Assembly (NCBI GenBank): GCA_021292105.1
Contig: CM037874.1
Location: 27,721,083-27,785,082, forward strand
DNA from: Anadara kagoshimensis
Lineage: Eukaryota; Mollusca; Bivalvia; Arcoida; Arcidae
Direction: 5' to 3'
DNA: 64,000 bases
Shown piece after piece: positions 58,780-64,000 of this stretch. Made by a program: the position numbers and the translations under genes. The notes under the pieces are model-generated. The model saw only the letters and a list, made by a program, of their open reading frames with translations. It was not told the origin of the DNA and searched no databases. Positions within the stretch are counted from its first letter, which is position 1. Every line of letters begins with the position of its first letter.

Positions 58780-59850
58780 ACAAAACTGTGATAAAATTAA
58801 AATTGAATACAATGATTATTGAATTTCCTATTCTGGACAGGTACTTTAGGAAATGCCTATTGGTGTTGTTTTAGATCAACCATCTCACTAACAGGGATTC
58901 TGGTTATTTTGTCCAGCATCATACGGATTCCAAACAAAAATATACTGAAGATACCATCAACAAAATGTTGGAGTTTCTGATAAATAACATATTTGTTGTG
59001 TTTGGTAATATAGTTTTTCAGCAAACAATCGGTATACCAATGGGTACAAACTGTGTACCATTGCTGATTTGTTTCTCTATTCTTATGAAGCAGAATTTAT
59101 GCAGAACCTTGTTAAATCTGGAGAGAAGACTGTCGCTAAATCATTCAACTCAACATACAGATATATAGATTCACGTTCTGTCTCTTAACAATCCTAAATT
59201 TGGAGACTATGTAAATGTCATATATCCTAGTCCGCTTGAAATAAAAGACACGACTGATTCCTCAAGTTTTGTTTCATATTTAGACATATTACTGAATTAT
59301 GACGCACACGAAAGGCTCCATTTGAAACTTTATGACAAACGTAATGACTACCATTTTTCAATTGCCAACGTTCCTTATTTATGCAGCAATATACCTGCCT
59401 CTCCTGCTTATGGCGTATTTGTTTCCCAATTAATACGCTATGATAGTGCTTGTTCCCACCACGGATACTTTGTACAACGGAGTAGGCTGCTTGCAAATAA
59501 ATTGTTGACTCAGGGATATTGCAAGCCTAGGCTTATCAAGGCCCACAAAAAGTTTTATTGCCGTCATCACAGTATTGTTGTTAAGTTTGATGTCTCTGTG
59601 TCAAGGATTGCCCTGGATATATTTGACGTCTCATAGTTCAATGTTCCTTTTACACAATTTTGATTACACACGTGGCGGGTGTAGCTAGCTAAATAGGAGG
59701 TGCTTACCCTTCCGGAGAACCCGGTCTCACTTCCCTGGTGGAAGTTCACGTATCTAACCTAATATGTCAGTTCCAAAGTGTTTACTTTGCTTCTGGATTG
59801 TGATTCGGACATAGATTAGTATGTTTGTTTTTTATTACTTCACACCCTGT
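58780..59850 (+). mobile_element. Penelope-like element, RT C-terminal half and 3' UTR
   Basis: Frames give MLEFLINNIFVVFG and FQQTIGIPMGTNC (58965 on), then, after a frame change, YLDILLNYDAHERLHLKLYD, CSNIPASPAYGVFVSQLIRY (59322 on) and LLTQGYCKPRLIKAHKKFY to a stop at 59634-59636. The order matches the RT palm to thumb of Penelope-like elements. The catalytic YxDD region is disrupted. The 3' UTR (59637-59840) is shared with 23553-23760. Confidence 0.8.
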
Positions 59851-60650
59851 GGTCCTTATTTTTTTACTCTGTATAGAATTATCTGATGTTCACCATTGCG
59901 AGGAGATAATGTTCTCTGAACACCTTGTGTTATTTTGGAAAACCTATGTTTAGTTGTTGTCAAAATAAAACATCATTTCATGTTCAAACCACAAACGCAA
60001 ACTAAGACAATGGTTTGTTGTATAAAGTTTCCGTATTAACTATGAGTCACATATACCATATTCAAGAGAGGAAGGTATTTTGCTGCATAAAAAAGGAAAG
60101 TTGACAATAAAAAAATATTGAAGTCATCGCCTTTGCCATACAGGTTTTGTTGTTGACATAGTTGATGTATAAGTTTAAATATGAATCAGGACTGGTAGGG
60201 TCGTATCTTTTTTCAAGCTTTCCACTATCAGAGTTGATGAGTTAATGACTGTGGATTACGCTTTATTTTCATGGCAAATCAAATAATAAGCTTAAGGATT
60301 GATATTTTGCACTTACTTGCGCATTTATGATGATCGTAGAATTCAGCGCAGAGTAAAACGCTGGCGCTAAGGGGATTTAACACGTTGAAAAACCAGTAAA
60401 ATGGAGGATCCTATTACGCAAATGACAAAAAACGTCACCAAGTGCAATAACATCCGATGTAAATACGCCATTATCGCCATGTAAAGTCCCCATAGCGCCA
60501 ACATTTTCCTTTCTGCAGAAACATTTTATGAAAATCGCGGATGAAACTTGGCTCAACTGAGTGAACCATATCAACCATTATTTACATTTTTTTAAATTCT
60601 CTATGGAATCAAAGCATAATTCACTGTCACAAACACACTGACTCTCATAG
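59851..60650. other. Spacer
   Basis: No gene recognised. Some Penelope-like 3' phrases (TTGACAATAAAAAAATATTGAAGTCATC at 60099, similar to 57767) recur. Open frame 60377-60574 has no support. Confidence 0.35.
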
Positions 60651-61150
60651 TAGGATAGAGGGCATTCACATAATCTCAAATTTAAGAACAAAAACCCATG
60701 CAGTCAATACTATTACAAGGATACCGATATATGTTTGGTATATCGTCACCTTGATCAAGTGTTCACATTAGGCTTGTTACTTTCCGAGTTGTATTTGAAC
60801 CAAGGTAGTGATCCACAAGTCGCTGCTTTCAACCACCGAAATAAATGTGAAGGATTTAAACTCCAATTTAGATCCTACTCCATTTATATTACACACCGTA
60901 ATAACTTTCTTTATAACAAGTGTGTACTGAATGTAGAAGCCATGAGCATATTTGAATCTTATAAAATTAAAACAGGTATAATATGTAAAACAAGGAAATA
61001 AGTTACATACGTGCCTGACGTGGACGTATTTATTATTATTTTAAATACATTAGTATAGAGACTTTCTCTCTTGTCATAAATTCATAAATAACAATTTTAC
61101 CTGTTAAACTTATTTGCATACAGGATATATATATAAATATATCTTTTATA
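60651..61150 (+). repeat. Duplicated block with conserved short frame (copy 2)
   Basis: + frame 60735-61001 reads SELYLNQGSDPQVAAFNHRN then KCEGFKLQFRSYSIYI and on to CKTRK, 88 codons open. Protein-level match to 51450-51640 shows mostly conservative changes. It could be a short exon, a small gene or an element remnant. Confidence 0.5.
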
Positions 61151-61279
61151 TACATTATATATAAATATATGCAAAACATTGTATTGGCGGATGTGTTTCT
61201 TTAGCAAGAATGTATTTATGGCTGAATAATTATTTCAACTGTAGAACATGTCGTTCCGTGTGTATTCAAGTAAAAACAA

Positions 61280-61470
61280 ACATACTAATCTGTGTCTGAA
61301 TCATCATCCAAAAGCAAAGTAAAAACTTTGAAACTGAGAAATTAGATTAAAGACGTGGCCTTCCACAAGGGAGGTGAGGCCGGGAGGTCCGTAAGGATAA
61401 GCACCTCCTGTTAAACTAGAGCACACATGCCGAGTGTGTAATCGTGTAATATAAATTGAGTAGCCGATAA
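61280..61470 (-). mobile_element. Penelope-like 3' UTR fragment
   Basis: Inverse of the 3' UTR: ACAAACATACTAATCTGTGTC, CACAAGGGAGGTGAGGC, AAGGATAAGCACCTCC. Confidence 0.6.
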
Positions 61471-62120
61471 AAACAAAAAAGGGCATCAACATAAATAATT
61501 ATAGTGCGTCCAGTTTGATCTGGCTGTTTGACCTTTTATTTGAATACTCAAACAGACATGTCCACTGTGTATTTCAGGGGCTATATCAAGTTGATATAGC
61601 AAGATAAATGAAAATGAAGTTAAATTGGGTACCTAGTGGTTTAGGTAATAAAACATGTTGTGTTATCTGAGTCACATAGTCTATTCGCTCAGTCAAAAAG
61701 TCAAATAAAAGGTCAAATGGCCAGGTAAAATTTGATGCACTATATGAGTCTTAGACTCGCACCGTGTTTTAGTTCACGTATTCATAAATACGAGAGACAT
61801 AGAGTCTTTTATTAGTCTCGTGTTTAGCAGTGACTAAAACCTGTCACATTTACTAAAAATTCTAGCAATAGTAAAACACACGCAAGGCTAGATTCTATTA
61901 GCGGTAGTTTGGGTTTGATCGCTGGTTAGAGAACAAGAGATAAGATTCATCTAACATGTCTTTAGAGACACAATAATAAAGTCTCCATACATCCATTTGA
62001 GTCAGAGTTAGTGGACCGTTAATTTTGTTTACCAGTACGAAAAATCACGTGACAATCACGTGACGTATGTTGATCACAACACATAGAGGTAGAAGTTTGG
62101 TAAATTGACATCGAAAGCCT
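61471..62120. other. Spacer downstream of otopetrin-like copy 3
   Basis: Contains two AAGGTCAAACGG-type motifs in opposite orientation (about 61520 and 61705) and an inverted pair AGTCTTAGACTCG...AGTCTTTTATTAGTCTCG (61748-61830). No gene. Confidence 0.4.
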
Positions 62121-62155
<35 letters not shown>

Positions 62156-62165
62156 TAATAATTTT
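62121..62165. repeat. (TAA)n microsatellite
   Basis: About 14 TAA units; a smaller run lies at 62300-62330. Confidence 0.95.
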
Positions 62166-62632
62166 TATTGAAAAAACACAAAAGTAGTTGATATACAATT
62201 CTTCATTTAACACAATGATCAGTATACCACAAAAGTAAGTTCAGATATATACTGTGATACTTTAAAGTAATGTATTGAACTAAATGTATGCGGAATAATA
62301 ATAATAAATATAACAATAATAATAATAATTATAATGGAGGAGAAATGGAACAAAAGCAATAAGGATCTCCCTCTTCGGTTCCCCCCTTCGGTTCCCCCTT
62401 CGGTTGGAGACCTAATAATATTTTAGAATACATTACCAGAGGCACTCATGTGTAAAAGAAAATATATTCATATGTGATACAAATTCGCAAATCATGATCA
62501 ATAATATGAAGTGTAAATACGCAAGCGTCTGTGCATTACTAACATGGGGTTGTTTTGTTTATATACAAGTTCCATTTTAGTACCTGTTGGTAAAATGTCT
62601 TAATTTGAATTGAAAGCCTTGTTTTCCAGCTC

Positions 62633-64000
62633 TTACCGACAAAAATGTTTTGAATATTCGTCCTGAAATCTCCGACTGATGTATCGTAATTCCATCCAAG
62701 CTATCAAGAAGTATAAATACACGAAAGGGTACACTAGGTATTGTATAAAACCAACGTCTGGAATTTGGTATACGTCTTCTTTTACCAGGTACAACTTTAC
62801 CATTGGCAAAGAGTTAATTCCAAAGAAAATCCATTCTCCAAAATTAATTATACCTAGAAAGGTGCTAATATTCTCAATGGGCCAACATGTATCATATGTC
62901 CCATTACGCGAATACACCTCAGCTTTCATGATGAATATGGTTTGTAGATAAATCCATAGAATTAATAACGCTATATCTATGATGGATACAACATCAGTGA
63001 ACTCCAAGAAATTATAACTTGATATTAATGCGAATAATCCTTCTAAGAAAAGCAACCCATGGAAAAACACAACAGCAACAAAACACATTAGGAAGAAACA
63101 ACGACCAGCTCCGTATGAGGTGGTGTTCGTGGTGGTTGGTTTTAAGTGACAATGTCGCTTTAGTTTTACAGATAACGGAAAATATAACACAATCATGTTC
63201 ACTCTGAACAAAAGTTTAAACCCCAACATGCTCTCATAAAAACGCCCGCCTTGTGATAGAATTACCAGCACTGAAAAAATAATAGTCACCGAAAACCAAA
63301 GAATCCCGAAAAACCAAGTCAAGCAATTTCCCTCCTTAAATATTTGACTCGGCTGTGTTCTGGTGCCTTGGGTTGCTGCTCCGTTCACCTCCCTGCTGTC
63401 ATCCTCTGCTGTACGAGGATGATGTCTATCCCCATTTATGTCCGGATCTGTGCCACTATAGAAAAGTTTTGATATCATATAAATTCCAAAGAAAGAAAAA
63501 CCTATCAATGTAGGATGTAACAAATCCTGCACACTCTGCATCCACGTGAATGTTTGATATACATGATGATTACAGTCGGTAATACTGTTGTTTGGATTCA
63601 ATGACGATCCTCCAGTTATATCCGTTGATGAATTAAATTTTAACAATAAATACATCCAAATACTTATCATTCCGACAATCAGAATTGATAAGACATTATG
63701 TCTTCCTGTTGTTAGATTCGCGAATCGAAAGTTAAAAAAGTAGTTTACAAATGTTAGTTGTGAAAAAACAAATATAATGAAGCAAATGTGATAGGTAATA
63801 TCTGCAATTGTCACAACTTTACCAGAACTTCCTACTTCTACACAGTATGCTAGCCCACGTATTGAAATCGCAGAACTAAGAAGAGAGCCGAATCCGAAAA
63901 TCCACATAAAAATAACTTTAATTCCATATTTACCATGTTGGTTATCCCATACCAAGTTTAAAAAGCATGGATGTATTTCTACGCCGGTTGGGGTTTCTGC
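62633..64000 (-). CDS. Otopetrin-like copy 3 (partial, 5' end outside window)
   Basis: Open from the window edge to TAA (62633-62635), about 455 codons. It starts in the region TPTGVEIHPCFLNLVWDNQ, equal to the end of the loop after TM2 in copy 1, and covers TM3-TM12. LYFLIAWMELRYISRRF ends the protein. Shared marks: LLSILIVGMISIWMYLLL-like TM5, DLLHPTLIGFSFFGIYMI (TM6), ILWIYLQTIFIMKAEVYSRN (TM10), STFLGIINFGEWIFF (TM11). The loop after TM5 is longer (SSTDITGGSSLNPNN...) and the central linker is shorter and lacks the 22-residue repeat. No internal stop, so probably functional. Confidence 0.7.
   Translation of the reverse strand, partial: AETPTGVEIHPCFLNLVWDNQHGKYGIKVIFMWIFGFGSLLSSAISIRGLAYCVEVGSSGKVVTIADITYHICFIIFVFSQLTFVNYFFNFRFANLTTGRHNVLSILIVGMISIWMYLLLKFNSSTDITGGSSLNPNNSITDCNHHVYQTFTWMQSVQDLLHPTLIGFSFFGIYMISKLFYSGTDPDINGDRHHPRTAEDDSREVNGAATQGTRTQPSQIFKEGNCLTWFFGILWFSVTIIFSVLVILSQGGRFYESMLGFKLLFRVNMIVLYFPLSVKLKRHCHLKPTTTNTTSYGAGRCFFLMCFVAVVFFHGLLFLEGLFALISSYNFLEFTDVVSIIDIALLILWIYLQTIFIMKAEVYSRNGTYDTCWPIENISTFLGIINFGEWIFFGINSLPMVKLYLVKEDVYQIPDVGFIQYLVYPFVYLYFLIAWMELRYISRRFQDEYSKHFCR

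Overview
This window looks like nuclear DNA of a marine or freshwater bivalve mollusc. It is AT-rich, intron-rich and crowded with repeats. Three things point that way: many copies of tandem-repeat elements with GCTCACCTG-type starts and a terminal GGCCC/GGGCC hairpin, tRNA-derived SINEs ending in a GTTAAAC-type tail, and a cluster of otopetrin-like genes. The species assignment is inference; no bacterial, organellar or rRNA features were seen.

Region 1 (about 3.3-30.2 kb, + strand) is the 3' part of a host gene with three supported exons. It encodes a protein with a PD-(D/E)XK nuclease-like core. Its first visible intron is 21 kb long, and the splice falls inside the codons of the putative catalytic E-x-K. 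That intron holds a broken antisense L1/Tx1-type LINE (3501-15939) with at least five tandem-repeat elements and a SINE inserted in it, a Penelope-like element (about 21.5-23.75 kb) carrying its own SINE and tandem-repeat insertion, a fold-back element, and a hammerhead-ribozyme motif at about 17.2 kb. The LINE is unusual: an IMPACT-N/UPF0029-like domain follows its ORF1 RNA-binding domain.

Region 2 (30.5-38.4 kb) is almost all repeats: another large tandem-repeat element, an array of GC-rich palindromes, degenerate hammerhead-like units, a 1.7 kb minisatellite with a 22 bp unit, and several microsatellites.

Region 3 (39-64 kb, - strand) holds three otopetrin-like (12-TM proton channel family) loci in the same orientation. 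The first is an intact single-exon-coding gene with an in-frame 66 bp repeat, the second a frameshifted and truncated copy, the third an open copy running off the window. Between them lie a mariner remnant, a 6.4 kb tandem-repeat element with a dimeric 145 bp array, a short LTR element with two near-identical LTRs and a 4 bp target duplication, Penelope-like fragments, and a duplicated block with a conserved short ORF.

The most informative theme is the nested insertions. They let empty sites be read directly and show T|T insertion without target duplication for the tandem-repeat elements, TTAA insertion for a TIR element, and long target duplications for the SINEs.
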